NCBI GenBank assembly: GCA_042091375.1
Contig: JBELHO010000013.1
Span: 1-64,000 of the forward strand
Reading direction: 5' to 3'
Length of the DNA stretch: 64,000 bases
Source: JBELHO01 sp042091375
GTDB taxonomy: Bacteria > Pseudomonadota > Gammaproteobacteria > Enterobacterales > Alteromonadaceae
This document shows, one piece after another, positions 1-8,921 of the stretch. Position 1 is the stretch's first letter. Each line of letters opens with the position of its first letter. The position numbers were made by a program, and so were the translations under genes. Below the pieces are notes generated by a model, which was not told the origin of the DNA, made no database searches, and saw only the letters and a program-made list of their open reading frames with translations.

Positions 1-38
1 ATTGCTAATTGCTGAAAAAATGATAGGCAACTGGTGAT

Positions 39-932
39 TTAAAGTTGCCAATTGTGCTTACACAGCTTGTCAATAAACCAACTTAAGGCATTGCCTTGTT
101 GGCCTTTATTCCATGCAATATACAAATCTTGGCTGGGCCTTGGGATCGAACAATCTTTGAGCACAAGAGACCCGTTATTTAAATAAGGCTGAGCAAAATG
201 TAACGGTAAAAAGCCGATCCCTATGCCTTGAATTTGCGCCGCTAATTTTGCGCTCATATTATTTACTCGAATAGCTTGTTTGCAGTGAAATAAGCCACTG
301 TCTCTCACTGGTAATAATTCAGAGGTATCGGTGACGATAATTGCGGGGTATTGCTGTAAATGATCTGCGTCTATCGTCTTTTCAACTTGTGCGAGGGGAT
401 GCTGTGCCGCAACGGCAAAGACAAAATCCACTTCAGCTATTTTGTGAGTATGAAACACCCCTTTAGGCAGTTCACCTGATGCGCCAATTACAATATCAGC
501 CCTTTGACTGTGCAATGCATCCCAGCCGCCGCCCAAGGCCTCTTCACTTAAAGTGACATCAACACTTTGCGGTAATTGGCTAAATTCAGCTAATAAATCA
601 AATAAAACATGTTGAGAAATGATGGTATCACGGGCAATGCGCAGCTCTCTTTCCCAACCAGAGTCTAACTGTGCAACTGCATCGACCATTTGATTAGCCG
701 CATGCAATATTTCGCGACCATGGGCCAGTACCAATTTCCCTGCGGGTGTGAGCACCGCTCTTTGTTTTGAACGATCAAATAACGGTGAACCTACTTCATC
801 CTCAAGTTTTTTAATGGTGTAGGTTAATGCCGAAGGCACTTTATAAAGCAATTGAGCTGCCGCTGCAAAGCTGCCTTTTTTAGCAATTGCATCAAGCGCC
901 TTTAAGGCATCTATAGTGATAGCAGGATACAT
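39..932 (-). CDS. LysR-family transcriptional regulator, YhaJ-like
   Basis: A 297-residue LysR-type regulator. The N-terminal winged helix-turn-helix (about residues 8-65) contains GSFAAAAQLL, VPSALTYTIKKLE and LFDRS, and the rest is the usual effector-binding domain. The DNA-binding domain closely resembles E. coli YhaJ as I remember it (GSFAAAA, VPSAL, LFDRS). In E. coli YhaJ activates yhaK (a pirin) and yqjF (a DoxX protein), in response to nitroaromatic and quinone-like compounds. Here the divergent operon begins with exactly a DoxX gene and a pirin gene, which strongly suggests the same regulatory job. The ATG at 932 faces an intergenic region with a perfect inverted repeat. The family and likely targets are well supported; the inducer is inferred. 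Confidence 0.9.
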   Translation of the reverse strand: MYPAITIDALKALDAIAKKGSFAAAAQLLYKVPSALTYTIKKLEDEVGSPLFDRSKQRAVLTPAGKLVLAHGREILHAANQMVDAVAQLDSGWERELRIARDTIISQHVLFDLLAEFSQLPQSVDVTLSEEALGGGWDALHSQRADIVIGASGELPKGVFHTHKIAEVDFVFAVAAQHPLAQVEKTIDADHLQQYPAIIVTDTSELLPVRDSGLFHCKQAIRVNNMSAKLAAQIQGIGIGFLPLHFAQPYLNNGSLVLKDCSIPRPSQDLYIAWNKGQQGNALSWFIDKLCKHNWQL

Positions 933-1009
933 AATGCGATCCTTTTATTGTTGATTAGTTTGTGATTTTAAATTTTTGATTGTAAATCTCAACTCTTTAT
1001 TCAAAATTT

Positions 1010-1026
1010 TTGAACTTTAAGTTCAA
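1010..1026. promoter_or_regulatory. Probable LysR operator between the regulator and the quinone-stress operon
   Basis: TTGAACTTTAAGTTCAA is a perfect inverted repeat with a one-base centre. It overlaps a second near-palindrome, TTCAAAATTTTTGAA, at 1000-1014. A -10-like TATACT lies at 1060-1065 with a poor -35, as expected of an activator-dependent promoter. The palindrome would then be centred about 50 bases upstream of transcription start, the usual place for a LysR activation site. Binding by the adjacent regulator is inferred. Confidence 0.6.
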
Positions 1027-1132
1027 GATGTTCCGCTTTTCTCTGTAAGTTAGCCTAACTATACTTGATTCCAATGAGTTTAAAGCAATTGTAAAACAAC
1101 ATTATTTATTTAAATATATTGAGGAGAAAAGA

Positions 1133-1576
1133 ATGAAAGTATTACTTAATAGATTAATGGCATCGAACGCTGGCTATTCTGCATTAGCACTTAGGGTGCC
1201 TATCGGTGTTATTTTAGCCGCTCATGGCGCTCAAAAATTGTTTGGCTGGTTTGGCGGTTACGGTCTTGAAGGCACAGCAGGCTGGATGGAGTCTATTGGC
1301 CTTGCTCCGGGGTTTTATATGGCTTTATTGGCGGGCAGTGCTGAGTTTTTTGCTGGTATAGCCTTGGTATTAGGTTTGCTAACTAGGCCTGCCGCTGCAA
1401 TCAGTGCTTTTACTATGCTAGTGGCTATTTTTAGCGTGCATTTTGACCACGGTCTTTTCTTGGCAAACAACGGGTATGAATTTGGTTTAGCGTTATTAGC
1501 AGCCAATGTTTCGCTAGCCATATCAGGCGCTGGTAAACTGAGCTTAGATGATGTTTTTACAAAACAGCTAGGGTAA
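1133..1576 (+). CDS. DoxX family membrane protein (YqjF-like)
   Basis: A 147-residue integral membrane protein of the DoxX family. It has four hydrophobic segments at about residues 18-40, 57-82, 86-106 and 115-133, and the motif GAQKLFGWFGG after the first. A strong Shine-Dalgarno (gaggag) precedes the ATG. It is the first gene of a tightly spaced set with a pirin, a glutathionyl-hydroquinone reductase and an azoreductase. In E. coli the related YqjF is a YhaJ target and is encoded beside the hydroquinone reductase YqjG. The biochemical role of DoxX proteins in this setting is not well defined; a membrane role in quinone or thiol redox defence is inferred from context. Confidence 0.88.
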   Translation: MKVLLNRLMASNAGYSALALRVPIGVILAAHGAQKLFGWFGGYGLEGTAGWMESIGLAPGFYMALLAGSAEFFAGIALVLGLLTRPAAAISAFTMLVAIFSVHFDHGLFLANNGYEFGLALLAANVSLAISGAGKLSLDDVFTKQLG

Positions 1577-1613
1577 CCCACTCGCTGTTTTGTCAAATTT
1601 AATGAGGTGTAAC

Positions 1614-2309
1614 ATGATCACAGTAAGAAGAGCAAAAGACAGAGGAAGAGCTAATTTGGGCTGGCTCGATAGCCGACATACATTTTCCTTTGGTCACTAT
1701 TACGATGCCAAACACATGGGTTTTTCTGCACTGCGAGTCATTAATGATGACCTAGTACAACCCAGTGCTGGTTTTGATACGCACGGCCACCGCAATATGG
1801 AAATCATCAGCTATGTGCTCCAAGGAGCCATTGAACACAAAGACAGCGCCAATAATATTCACATTCTACCAGCAGGGCAATTTCAATTAATGTCGGCGGG
1901 TAAAGGTATCTACCACAGTGAGTTTAATGCATCTACAACCGATACATTAAGGTTTTTACAAATCTGGATAGCACCTAATGCAGTTGACAACAAACCAAGC
2001 TACCAACAAAAAAACTTTGGACGTGCGCCCGGCTTAACCCCTATTGCCACCCCGACTGGGGAAAACAATACGCTATTGCTTAAACAATCAGCAAAGCTGC
2101 AGCAACTGATCCTTAAAGCCGGTGATGTTTTTGATTTTCAACCAAGTATTGGTAGCCAAGTTTATATTCATCAGGTGGCAGGTAAAGCACAGGTTAATAA
2201 CCTCAGCTTATCTGCCGGTGATGGTGCAAAAGTCAACAAGGCAAAAGACCTTAGGTTTATCAACCAAAGCAATGACGAGATGACGGCATTCATTTTTGAA
2301 CTGCCTTAA
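1614..2309 (+). CDS. Pirin family protein (YhaK-like bicupin)
   Basis: A bicupin of the pirin family, 231 residues from the ATG at 1614. The reading frame is open upstream to a TTG at 1590, but gaggtg directly before 1614 marks the ATG as the start. Metal-ligand residues are visible at H57, H59, H101 and E103 (motifs FDTHGHRNMEII and YHSEFN), matching the known pirin set. Some pirins have quercetinase (quercetin 2,3-dioxygenase) activity, and E. coli YhaK responds to reactive oxygen and nitrogen species. It lies 37 bases after the DoxX gene in the same operon. A role in sensing or degrading quinone-like compounds is inferred. Confidence 0.9.
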   Translation: MITVRRAKDRGRANLGWLDSRHTFSFGHYYDAKHMGFSALRVINDDLVQPSAGFDTHGHRNMEIISYVLQGAIEHKDSANNIHILPAGQFQLMSAGKGIYHSEFNASTTDTLRFLQIWIAPNAVDNKPSYQQKNFGRAPGLTPIATPTGENNTLLLKQSAKLQQLILKAGDVFDFQPSIGSQVYIHQVAGKAQVNNLSLSAGDGAKVNKAKDLRFINQSNDEMTAFIFELP

Positions 2310-2355
2310 AACAATATTTCAGCTTAACAAATACAAACCTGAAGAGGAATAATAC

Positions 2356-3327
2356 ATGGGATTATTAGTTGATGGTGTTTGGCGCGACCAATGGTATAAC
2401 ACCAAACAAAGTAAAGGTGTGTTTGAACGGGAACAAGCGCAACTGCGCAATTGGATCACGGCAACAGGAGAAGCCGGCCCCACAGGTAAAAGTGGTTTCA
2501 AGGCCGAGTCGGGCAGATATCACTTATATGTTTCTCTCGCTTGCCCTTGGGCACATCGCACATTAATTTTCAGGGCCCTTAAAGACTTAGCAGCACACAT
2601 TTCGGTATCGATAGTCAGCCCAGATATGCTTGAAAATGGTTGGACATTTGATACCGCCAAGCACAGTAGTGGCGATGCCTTATACAATGCTGATTACATG
2701 CATCAAATATATACCCGACATCACCACAATTACAGTGGCCGTGTGACTGTGCCAGTATTGTGGGATAAACAACTCAACTGTATTGTCAGCAATGAATCAG
2801 CTGAAATCATTCGCATGTTGAACAGTGCCTTTAACCATATTACCGGCAACACCCTTGACTTTTACCCCAACAATAAACACGCAGCCATTGCTGAGATGAA
2901 TACGCTTGTTTATCACAATATTAACAACGGGGTGTACCAAGCTGGTTTTGCTACCAGCCAAGAGGCATATCAACAAGGGTATAACGCAGTGTTTTCAGCT
3001 TTAGATCAAGTAGAAGACTTGTTGGCGAAACAACGCTACTTAACAGGTGAAAGTATCACCGAAGCAGATTGGCGTTTATTTACCACGCTGATCCGATTTG
3101 ATGCGGTGTATTTTGGTCACTTTAAATGCAACCTACGTCAGCTTGAGCAATACCATCACATTGCCGGCTATATTCGAGACTTATATCAATACCTAGAGGT
3201 GGCTAAAACCGTCGACTTTTATCATATAAAGCGCCACTACTACTTTAGCCATACCATGATCAATCCCACTCAGGTCGTGCCATTAGGTCCAGAGATTGAT
3301 TACACAACGGCACACAATAGAACCTAA
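2356..3327 (+). CDS. yqjG: Glutathionyl-hydroquinone reductase (YqjG/Xi-class GST)
   Basis: A 323-residue Xi-class glutathione transferase that reduces glutathionyl-hydroquinones to hydroquinones. The catalytic cysteine is C63 in SLACPWAHR, the family signature CPWAHR. This is followed by the thioredoxin-fold half (to about residue 170), with NESAEIIRMLN contacting glutathione, and an all-helical C-terminal half. The length is typical for the family. It is the third gene of the operon, after DoxX and pirin, and it pairs functionally with the next gene, a quinone reductase. Together they would reduce quinones and recycle their glutathione adducts in the cytoplasm. Confidence 0.93.
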   Translation: MGLLVDGVWRDQWYNTKQSKGVFEREQAQLRNWITATGEAGPTGKSGFKAESGRYHLYVSLACPWAHRTLIFRALKDLAAHISVSIVSPDMLENGWTFDTAKHSSGDALYNADYMHQIYTRHHHNYSGRVTVPVLWDKQLNCIVSNESAEIIRMLNSAFNHITGNTLDFYPNNKHAAIAEMNTLVYHNINNGVYQAGFATSQEAYQQGYNAVFSALDQVEDLLAKQRYLTGESITEADWRLFTTLIRFDAVYFGHFKCNLRQLEQYHHIAGYIRDLYQYLEVAKTVDFYHIKRHYYFSHTMINPTQVVPLGPEIDYTTAHNRT

Positions 3328-3342
3328 ACAGGAAAAAATACC

Positions 3343-3927
3343 ATGACCAAACATATCTTACGCATCGACGCCAGCATGCGAGTAGCTGGCTCCAATAGCA
3401 GAAAACTTGCTCAACAACTAATCGAAACCATAAGCAATGAGGATACACAGCTAACTCACCGCGATCTTAAAAGCGGTTTGCCCTTTGTCAATGAACAATG
3501 GATCAACGCCAACTTCACCCCAACAGAGCAGCGCAGTACCGAACAACAACAAGTCCTAGGCACATCTGATCTATTAATCGAAGAATTAGAAGTAGCTGAT
3601 ACACTGGTTATTGCCGTACCTATATACAATTTTGGTGTACCTGCTGCCTTTAAAGCCTGGATCGACATGGTGGCACGGGCTAAGCGTACCTTTGAATATA
3701 GCCCAAATGGCCCCAAAGGATTATTAACAGGTAAAAAAGCCTATGTGGTTATTACCTCTGGCGGCACCAAATTAGGCTCTGAAATCGACTTCGTTTCAAG
3801 CTGGATCATCCATGTACTGAGTTTTATTGGCATCACCGACAGTCAAATAATTGATGCGACAGGTTTAATGACAGATCAACCCCAGATCCTTGCAGCGGCT
3901 AACGCGCAAATTGGCGCTTTAATTTAA
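3343..3927 (+). CDS. azoR: FMN-dependent NADH-azoreductase / quinone reductase
   Basis: A 194-residue flavodoxin-like NADH:quinone oxidoreductase of the AzoR family. Visible features are the FMN phosphate loop near the N-terminus (RIDASMR...SNSRKL), the PIYNFGVPAAFKAWID segment and VVITSGGTKLG. It performs two-electron reduction of quinones and azo compounds, which avoids semiquinone formation. The ATG lies 15 bases after the hydroquinone reductase stop, so the two are co-transcribed. The operon ends here; the next gene starts about 520 bases away. Confidence 0.93.
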   Translation: MTKHILRIDASMRVAGSNSRKLAQQLIETISNEDTQLTHRDLKSGLPFVNEQWINANFTPTEQRSTEQQQVLGTSDLLIEELEVADTLVIAVPIYNFGVPAAFKAWIDMVARAKRTFEYSPNGPKGLLTGKKAYVVITSGGTKLGSEIDFVSSWIIHVLSFIGITDSQIIDATGLMTDQPQILAAANAQIGALI

Positions 3928-3967
3928 ACAAAGTTGCAGGCGATTATTTATCGGACATCAGCGATAT

Positions 3968-4007
3968 AAGTCTCAGCTTACCTTATACCTTAGAGTAACT
4001 GAGACTT
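3968..4007. repeat. Imperfect hairpin after the azoreductase gene
   Basis: AAGTCTCAG (3968-3976) pairs with CTGAGACTT (3999-4007), and an inner TTAC/GTAA adds to the stem with one bulged base. It may protect the 3' end of the operon mRNA. It is followed by A residues rather than T residues on the plus strand, so it is not a standard intrinsic terminator for the operon. Confidence 0.4.
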
Positions 4008-4164
4008 AAAAAAATGGCGTTTTTATTTTACTGGCAACGCCAAACTCTACATTGTATAGAGCTGATATTTGCCTATTGTAAACCATGTCCTGCAGTCACT
4101 TAGAGCGCAATAACCACTTTCGGTTGTCAACCACGAACGCAACTCTATCCTCAATACTCGCTTC

Positions 4165-4246
4165 CCTCAATAGCCTCAATAACCTCAATAACCTCAATAA
4201 CCATAGATAACTGAGGCTGAAAGTAACTGAAAGTAACTGAAAGTAA
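4165..4246. repeat. Two adjacent short tandem repeats (9 bp x4, 10 bp x3)
   Basis: Four copies of CCTCAATAA (first copy CCTCAATAG) occupy 4165-4200, and three copies of CTGAAAGTAA occupy 4217-4246. They sit in the 516-base gap between azoR and the S41 peptidase gene. Apart from these and the hairpin at 3968, I see nothing else in that gap. The copies are too short and too regular for CRISPR; slippage during replication is the simplest origin. Confidence 0.85.
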
Positions 4247-4443
4247 CTAGGCTAAAATTTGCTAATACCAATAACAAATTTCACTCATAGCTTGCCATCA
4301 CTTCGATGAGCCCTTTAGAAAAGTCTAAATAAAAATGTGCTTTAAATGTAAACACTATTCCTTAATAATATTCACTAACACTAGTTTTCGTATAACCAAT
4401 TAAATAAAACCATCGTCTTGCTTTTGATAAAAGGAAATTTGCT

Positions 4444-5430
4444 GTGTTACAAAAGTATAGCCTGATCATTTTTTTACTTTGTCTGATCGCTGCTTGTGGC
4501 GGAAGTGATAATGCTTCCCCAGCACCAACACCAGAGCAACAAGCAAATATCGCGCAAAGCTATTTGAATGAGTTTTTAAACGTAATACAAAACAATGCCG
4601 TTACCCGAAATACCATTGATTGGGGCAACTTAAGATCTGAAGTGAGTGCGCTGGCAGCGAATGCTCAAAGTATTCAAGACACTTACCCAGCCATCACTCG
4701 GGCACTAGAGCTTATAGGCACTAACCATTCATTTTTAAACGCACCTGACGGCAGTTTGATCACCTACCCTTCAACCATTAGTTGTCAGCAAAATTTCACC
4801 ATGAATAGCTTAGATGAGCCCGATATCGGTTATGTGCGTGTCGATGCGGTATCCGCATCTAACGGAACAAATCAAGCACAGCAAATCGCCCAGCGCATTC
4901 AAAATGACATTGCCAGTGAAGATAATCCAGAGGTTAACGCTTGGATAGTGGATTTACGCAATAACCTTGGCGGCAACATGTGGCCGATGATCACTGGTCT
5001 TGGTCCACTCTTTGACCAACCCTTACTCGGTTATTTTGTTGATGCCAATGAAGAATATCTACCTTGGAGTTACCGACAAGGCTATAGTTATTTAGGTGAG
5101 GCAGTCGTAGTTCAAGTTGATCAGCCTTACACCCTGCTCAATCCACTTGCCAAGATTGCTGTGCTGGTTAGCCAACGCACCGCAAGCTCTGGCGAAGCCA
5201 CCATGATCGCATTCAAACAACAAGCCAATGTCAGATTCTTTGGCACTGACAGTTGTGGTTTGTCGACTGCAAATTCATCATTTGAGCTCAGTGATGGCAG
5301 TGTCGTTTTTCTCACCACCGCAATAGACGCTGATCGCAACCAAGTGAAATACGGCGATCGAATCCCTGTCGACCAACCATCGGATCCAGCACAGGCACTG
5401 TCACTAGCAGTTGAGTGGATAAGAAATTAA
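4444..5430 (+). CDS. S41 family peptidase, predicted lipoprotein
   Basis: A 328-residue predicted lipoprotein protease. The start is GTG at 4444 with aaggaaat upstream. A signal peptide ends in a lipobox (LIAAC, C18), so the protein is probably anchored in a membrane facing the periplasm. The C-terminal half is an S41 (C-terminal processing peptidase/IRBP-like) domain: IVDLRNNLGGNMWPM, then SQRTASSGEATM with the likely nucleophile near S249, then FFGTDSCGLSTAN. No PDZ domain is evident. The gene stands alone, downstream of tandem repeats and upstream of convergent minus-strand genes. The substrate is unknown. Confidence 0.85.
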   Translation: MLQKYSLIIFLLCLIAACGGSDNASPAPTPEQQANIAQSYLNEFLNVIQNNAVTRNTIDWGNLRSEVSALAANAQSIQDTYPAITRALELIGTNHSFLNAPDGSLITYPSTISCQQNFTMNSLDEPDIGYVRVDAVSASNGTNQAQQIAQRIQNDIASEDNPEVNAWIVDLRNNLGGNMWPMITGLGPLFDQPLLGYFVDANEEYLPWSYRQGYSYLGEAVVVQVDQPYTLLNPLAKIAVLVSQRTASSGEATMIAFKQQANVRFFGTDSCGLSTANSSFELSDGSVVFLTTAIDADRNQVKYGDRIPVDQPSDPAQALSLAVEWIRN

Positions 5431-5490
5431 AATGTAATTGCGGCGCTAATTATTGACTTAACACGCTATTAGTCGACTCATTCATGATGC

Positions 5491-6303
5491 TTACTCTTCG
5501 AGCTTATTTGTATTTGTGATCCATGGTTCTAAGCGGTTGCCCCAACTGACATCAACAGCATAGCGAGGTGAAGTGATCTCATTGTTATCACTGCGTGTTA
5601 ATGATGATAAAACGTCTCTGTACTCTAATGGCACCATTATATTTTTTACCGATAAGCTTTTTAATAACAGGCTATAACGTCTTTGTTTACTATGGTAATA
5701 AGGATTTGCCAAGCCTTTGACAATGATCACATTTTGCCGCATCGAGAACTTATTCGCTAAAGATTCATAATTGTTTGACGCTTCAAGAAAAAATAACCGA
5801 CTATTACTTATTTTTTCTCTTTGAAGACGCGCTTGAGATTGCACTTTATCTCGATTATTTACTTCACTTTGCTGTTCTTCATATAATGCTATTGCAGTTT
5901 GATAATCCAAATTAGCCTTTTTCAGCTCAGCTAAATATAGCTCACCATTAAATTCTAAAGCCCAGTATAATTCACGTGACTCTAGCCAAGAATTTTCATT
6001 ATTATCAAATTCTTCAAATCCAAGATCGTAAAGCTCATTCTTTGTGATTGGAACATCTTTAGAGCTATAGTAACGATAGGGTTCAGAAGTTGTGACTGGC
6101 CCTGTTGACGTTCGCCAATTGATGAAAAGAGAAATGCCTGAGTTGTCTTTTTGAGGGTAATTGTTGTAAGGCAGTAAAAGCTCTCTTTCGGTTAATGTTA
6201 TGTTTGCTGTTGCTTCCACCATTCGATTATAAGCAACACCACCTAAAACCACCAAATTAGTGCCAATGACAATAAACAAGCCAATTAATAGATACTTTTT
6301 CAT
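5491..6303 (-). CDS. DUF4824-like membrane-anchored protein
   Basis: A 270-residue protein with one N-terminal membrane segment (about residues 4-25, YLLIGLFIVIGTNLVVLGGVA). It continues with YNRM and TERELLLPYN, which I associate with DUF4824 proteins; most of the chain would be periplasmic. It overlaps the upstream DUF2157-like gene by four bases (ATGA), indicating translational coupling. DUF2157 and DUF4824/GDYXXLXY-type genes are commonly neighbours, so the two probably act together. No enzymatic motif is visible and the function is unknown. Confidence 0.7.
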   Translation of the reverse strand: MKKYLLIGLFIVIGTNLVVLGGVAYNRMVEATANITLTERELLLPYNNYPQKDNSGISLFINWRTSTGPVTTSEPYRYYSSKDVPITKNELYDLGFEEFDNNENSWLESRELYWALEFNGELYLAELKKANLDYQTAIALYEEQQSEVNNRDKVQSQARLQREKISNSRLFFLEASNNYESLANKFSMRQNVIIVKGLANPYYHSKQRRYSLLLKSLSVKNIMVPLEYRDVLSSLTRSDNNEITSPRYAVDVSWGNRLEPWITNTNKLEE

Positions 6304-7388
6304 GACGCGACTCCTTGGCTTGTATTGCTTAAGTTGCTTAGACGAACGCGTTTAAACACCATCAAAGCAAGTAGTGCAGATAAACCTAAGACGAAAAAGA
6401 AGATATATTTGGGCATCCAATCCCACCACCAATCGAAAAATTTTGTATAGAGAAATAACATAAAAAATACATTAGCTGTGTTGGTTACTTCACCCCAATG
6501 GCGTTTGATACCTAGCCATATTGCTGATGCTGACAATATAAAACCAACCAGTTGGTAAAAGCCTTCAATTGTATTGGTCGACCAACTTAAATAACTTATT
6601 TCTCCCCAGTTAGAGAGTATTAAGATTGGCAGGAATGTCATTATCATTGCCATCACTCGATAGATAGCTGCAAAGCCAGTAAAGTGTTTATGATTAACTA
6701 ATTGAGGAATTATGAAAATAAGTAGGCTAGGAATAACAAAGTTTTCTGGTCTTTCACCAAAGCTGATCCAATACATACCGCTCCAAGTGCCCACTTTAAT
6801 AGCGATAAAACTATTGATACTCACGATACCAAAAAATAATAACAATCGAGCATTGCAGGCATATGCGAGTAACAAAGCAAAAGCGGCCCATACCGCAAAA
6901 GCGTTGGGGGAAGGAGTGATATTAAAAATTTGCCCAAGCATGGAAATATTTAATACAAAGCATGACAAACTGACCAAAGCGGTGATTTTAGAGAAGTAAG
7001 CATTTTTCTCTTGTTGAGCAAGGTGTAATGACAACAAAAATAATGAAACAGGTGCAATAATTAAAATACTCACTTGAATTGGTGTGCTAATGAATCCCCA
7101 GAACTGATAGAACAAAAAGAAAATACTTATCGCCATGGCCAAGGCACCAAACAGTGATGCTATTTTCATACCTAGTGTTAATTGTTTGGATTGAATACTG
7201 GTGTCGACGTCATAAGTGAAAGATAACTTTTGGAGTACCTGACTGTGATATTCCTGAACATTGTTTACTTGTTCAGTTGGCATTACCAATACACCATCAT
7301 TTTCTAATGCAACCAATTCCTGTTGAAATGCATAAATTTGCTCAACGCGGCGTTGCGCATCTGCTTGAGATAACTGCTTTTCTTCCAT
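6300..7388 (-). CDS. DUF2157-like multi-pass membrane protein
   Basis: A multi-pass membrane protein with a soluble N-terminal region of about 85 residues (QLSQADAQRRVEQIYAFQQE...), then roughly ten hydrophobic helices, as in DUF2157 proteins. The frame is open to a TTG at 7403, but I chose the ATG at 7388 (MEEKQLSQ); neither has a strong ribosome site. It is the first gene of a two-gene unit coupled to the DUF4824-like gene. The role is unknown; an envelope function is inferred from membrane topology. Confidence 0.7.
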   Translation of the reverse strand: MEEKQLSQADAQRRVEQIYAFQQELVALENDGVLVMPTEQVNNVQEYHSQVLQKLSFTYDVDTSIQSKQLTLGMKIASLFGALAMAISIFFLFYQFWGFISTPIQVSILIIAPVSLFLLSLHLAQQEKNAYFSKITALVSLSCFVLNISMLGQIFNITPSPNAFAVWAAFALLLAYACNARLLLFFGIVSINSFIAIKVGTWSGMYWISFGERPENFVIPSLLIFIIPQLVNHKHFTGFAAIYRVMAMIMTFLPILILSNWGEISYLSWSTNTIEGFYQLVGFILSASAIWLGIKRHWGEVTNTANVFFMLFLYTKFFDWWWDWMPKYIFFFVLGLSALLALMVFKRVRLSNLSNTSQGVAS

Positions 7389-7475
7389 GTTGAGATCGCT
7401 CAATAGGCTTGAAGTTCGCCTTATTTAATTATAAAAACAAACAAAATGACAGTTTTAAATTGTAATAATTATCAC

Positions 7476-7491
7476 TTTTATAGCTATAAAA
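7476..7491. promoter_or_regulatory. Perfect 16-bp palindrome upstream of the DUF2157-like gene
   Basis: TTTTATAGCTATAAAA is perfectly self-complementary. It lies about 90 bases upstream of the DUF2157-like start, where the minus-strand promoter should be. It could be an operator, or chance in AT-rich DNA. Confidence 0.3.
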
Positions 7492-7598
7492 TTAGCCATA
7501 AACACCTTGTAACATCATTGTTGAATTGGAGTAATTGGGGTTGTCAATAGAGCCTCTCAATTGAAGCTATACAACAACAAAGCCTAATAAAACCTCAT

Positions 7599-7627
7599 AA
7601 AAAAAGCGAACCAACTGGCTCGCTTTT
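7599..7627 (-). terminator. Intrinsic terminator of the SOUL lipoprotein gene
   Basis: Read on the minus strand, AGCGAGCCA and TGGTTCGCT form a stem around a short loop, followed by seven T residues (A run at 7599-7605 on the plus strand). It lies about 80 bases downstream of the minus-strand SOUL gene. The other strand has only TTTT. Confidence 0.75.
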
Positions 7628-7705
7628 GCTAATTTAACTTGCACATTTTATTCGAAAGTGACAAGTAACTGGCATTGACAACAACCAATAACAATGTATT
7701 TCTGG

Positions 7706-8335
7706 CTATATGACTTCAATCAACACCTCGTTGTGGCGAAACCATGGAATAGTGAACGGACCATTGTAGGCGGCATTAACAGGCTCGCTAACAGCGGTAT
7801 AGCCGTTTTTCGCTATCCAGCTATTGAGGATTTTGGTTTGTGTTTCAACATTACTATCACTGAGTAGCCCGCTGAACTTTATCACCACCACTTTGTAATC
7901 TTTGACTTCTGTTACCCAGACATCTGGATTGGTTGGCTTGGGGGTGGTTTGTATTGTAAAGTCGGCAGGCATCACAAATGACATGACCTGCTGTGAAGTT
8001 CCTTCTTTCATAAATACCGGAGCAGTCATGGCGATTTCGGCCCCCTTAGATACAGCCTCTGACTCATCCATAAATACAGGTGCTGTCATGGCTATTTCTG
8101 TGGAGCCTTGATTCTCACCAGTAATGTATCTGAACAAATTTCTAAAAGCATTGTTCCTGCCATTGGCTGACATGTTAGAAGACACTAGGACCATGGATCC
8201 ATAGTTGCGCACTTCAATATCCTGTGACTCATCAGATTTCAATAATGTGTAGGGCGCGTTTTCAACGCCGCTATCTCCAAATACCGAGCAACCGGCTAAA
8301 ACCAATGGTGCAAGAAGTGAGATGAATAATTTCAT
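7706..8335 (-). CDS. SOUL haem-binding family protein, predicted lipoprotein
   Basis: A SOUL/HBP family protein of 209 residues from the ATG at 8335, which has aagg upstream. The frame is open farther to 8359, but only the internal start gives a clean lipoprotein signal (LLAPLVLAGC). The SOUL domain shows EVRNYGSMVLVSS, two copies of EIAMTAPVFM and the late WFRHNEVLIEV segment. SOUL proteins bind haem or other tetrapyrroles in several lineages, but function in bacteria is poorly defined. It is a single-gene unit with its own terminator. Confidence 0.85.
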   Translation of the reverse strand: MKLFISLLAPLVLAGCSVFGDSGVENAPYTLLKSDESQDIEVRNYGSMVLVSSNMSANGRNNAFRNLFRYITGENQGSTEIAMTAPVFMDESEAVSKGAEIAMTAPVFMKEGTSQQVMSFVMPADFTIQTTPKPTNPDVWVTEVKDYKVVVIKFSGLLSDSNVETQTKILNSWIAKNGYTAVSEPVNAAYNGPFTIPWFRHNEVLIEVI

Positions 8336-8359
8336 AGAGTAGCCTTGAGGTGTGGTCAA

Positions 8360-8921
8360 CAGTGTTTAACACTGTTGACATTTATGTATTAAGCCTTCAT
8401 ACGTAAAACGGGCAAATTAGTTCAATTCAACATTATATTTTATCTTCAATAAAAGCTGTTGATTTCAGTTGGCTAGTGCTGCATCAATGCCCCCTGCTTT
8501 GCATTGAACAGTTTTACCGCGTTTAGCTGGAAGCTAAATTTAAAACGGTATTTATTTTTATGTCGGTAACTTGCTGGCCATCAGAGGTCAAAGAAAAGTA
8601 TGGGAAGTCCAGACCGTTTGCTACAGAAATATTAGCTCAACATCAGGTTAATAATAACTCAGTAAATTCAGAACCATCACAACCGCCATACTCAGCTAAC
8701 CAAAAAACCAAACCAACTGGTTCGCTTTTTAAAATTAATCGACTAAACACGTATTTTGTTAGTCACCAACACAATTAGAACAAGACATTTAAACAATAAA
8801 AAAGCGGATCATTAAAATCCGCTTTTCAAATTACTTTTAAGCTGAATTAACCAACTTAATTAAGATAACCATCTAAATTAAATCGTTAACCAACTTAATT
8901 ACATGTCCCCAACAATAAACC
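8360..8921. other. Intergenic region between the SOUL gene and gcvP
   Basis: About 560 bases with no convincing gene. A 72-codon open frame at 8560-8778 on the plus strand has no ribosome site and no family resemblance, so I do not call it. At 8698-8730 there is a stretch (accaaaccaactggttcgctttt) resembling the terminator at 7605-7627, probably a degenerate copy. The gcvP terminator follows at 8798-8826. Confidence 0.5.
8798..8826 (-). terminator. Intrinsic terminator downstream of gcvP
   Basis: The stem GCGGAT/ATCCGC (8804-8809 with 8817-8822), extended by flanking A/T runs, encloses a seven-base loop. There are A residues on the left and TTTT on the right, so it can work in both directions. 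It lies about 95 bases beyond the gcvP stop and should end the gcvTHP transcript. Confidence 0.8.

Noticed and set aside
3968..4007. Hairpin after azoR considered as an intrinsic terminator
   Set aside because: It is followed by A residues, not T residues, on the transcribed strand, so it is listed only as a hairpin.
4165..4246. Repeats considered as a CRISPR array
   Set aside because: Units of 9-10 bp are contiguous with no spacers, and no cas gene is present; the same holds for the other tandem arrays.
8560..8778. 72-codon open frame on the plus strand between the SOUL gene and gcvP
   Set aside because: No ribosome site, no family pattern, and its 3' half runs through a degenerate terminator-like repeat.
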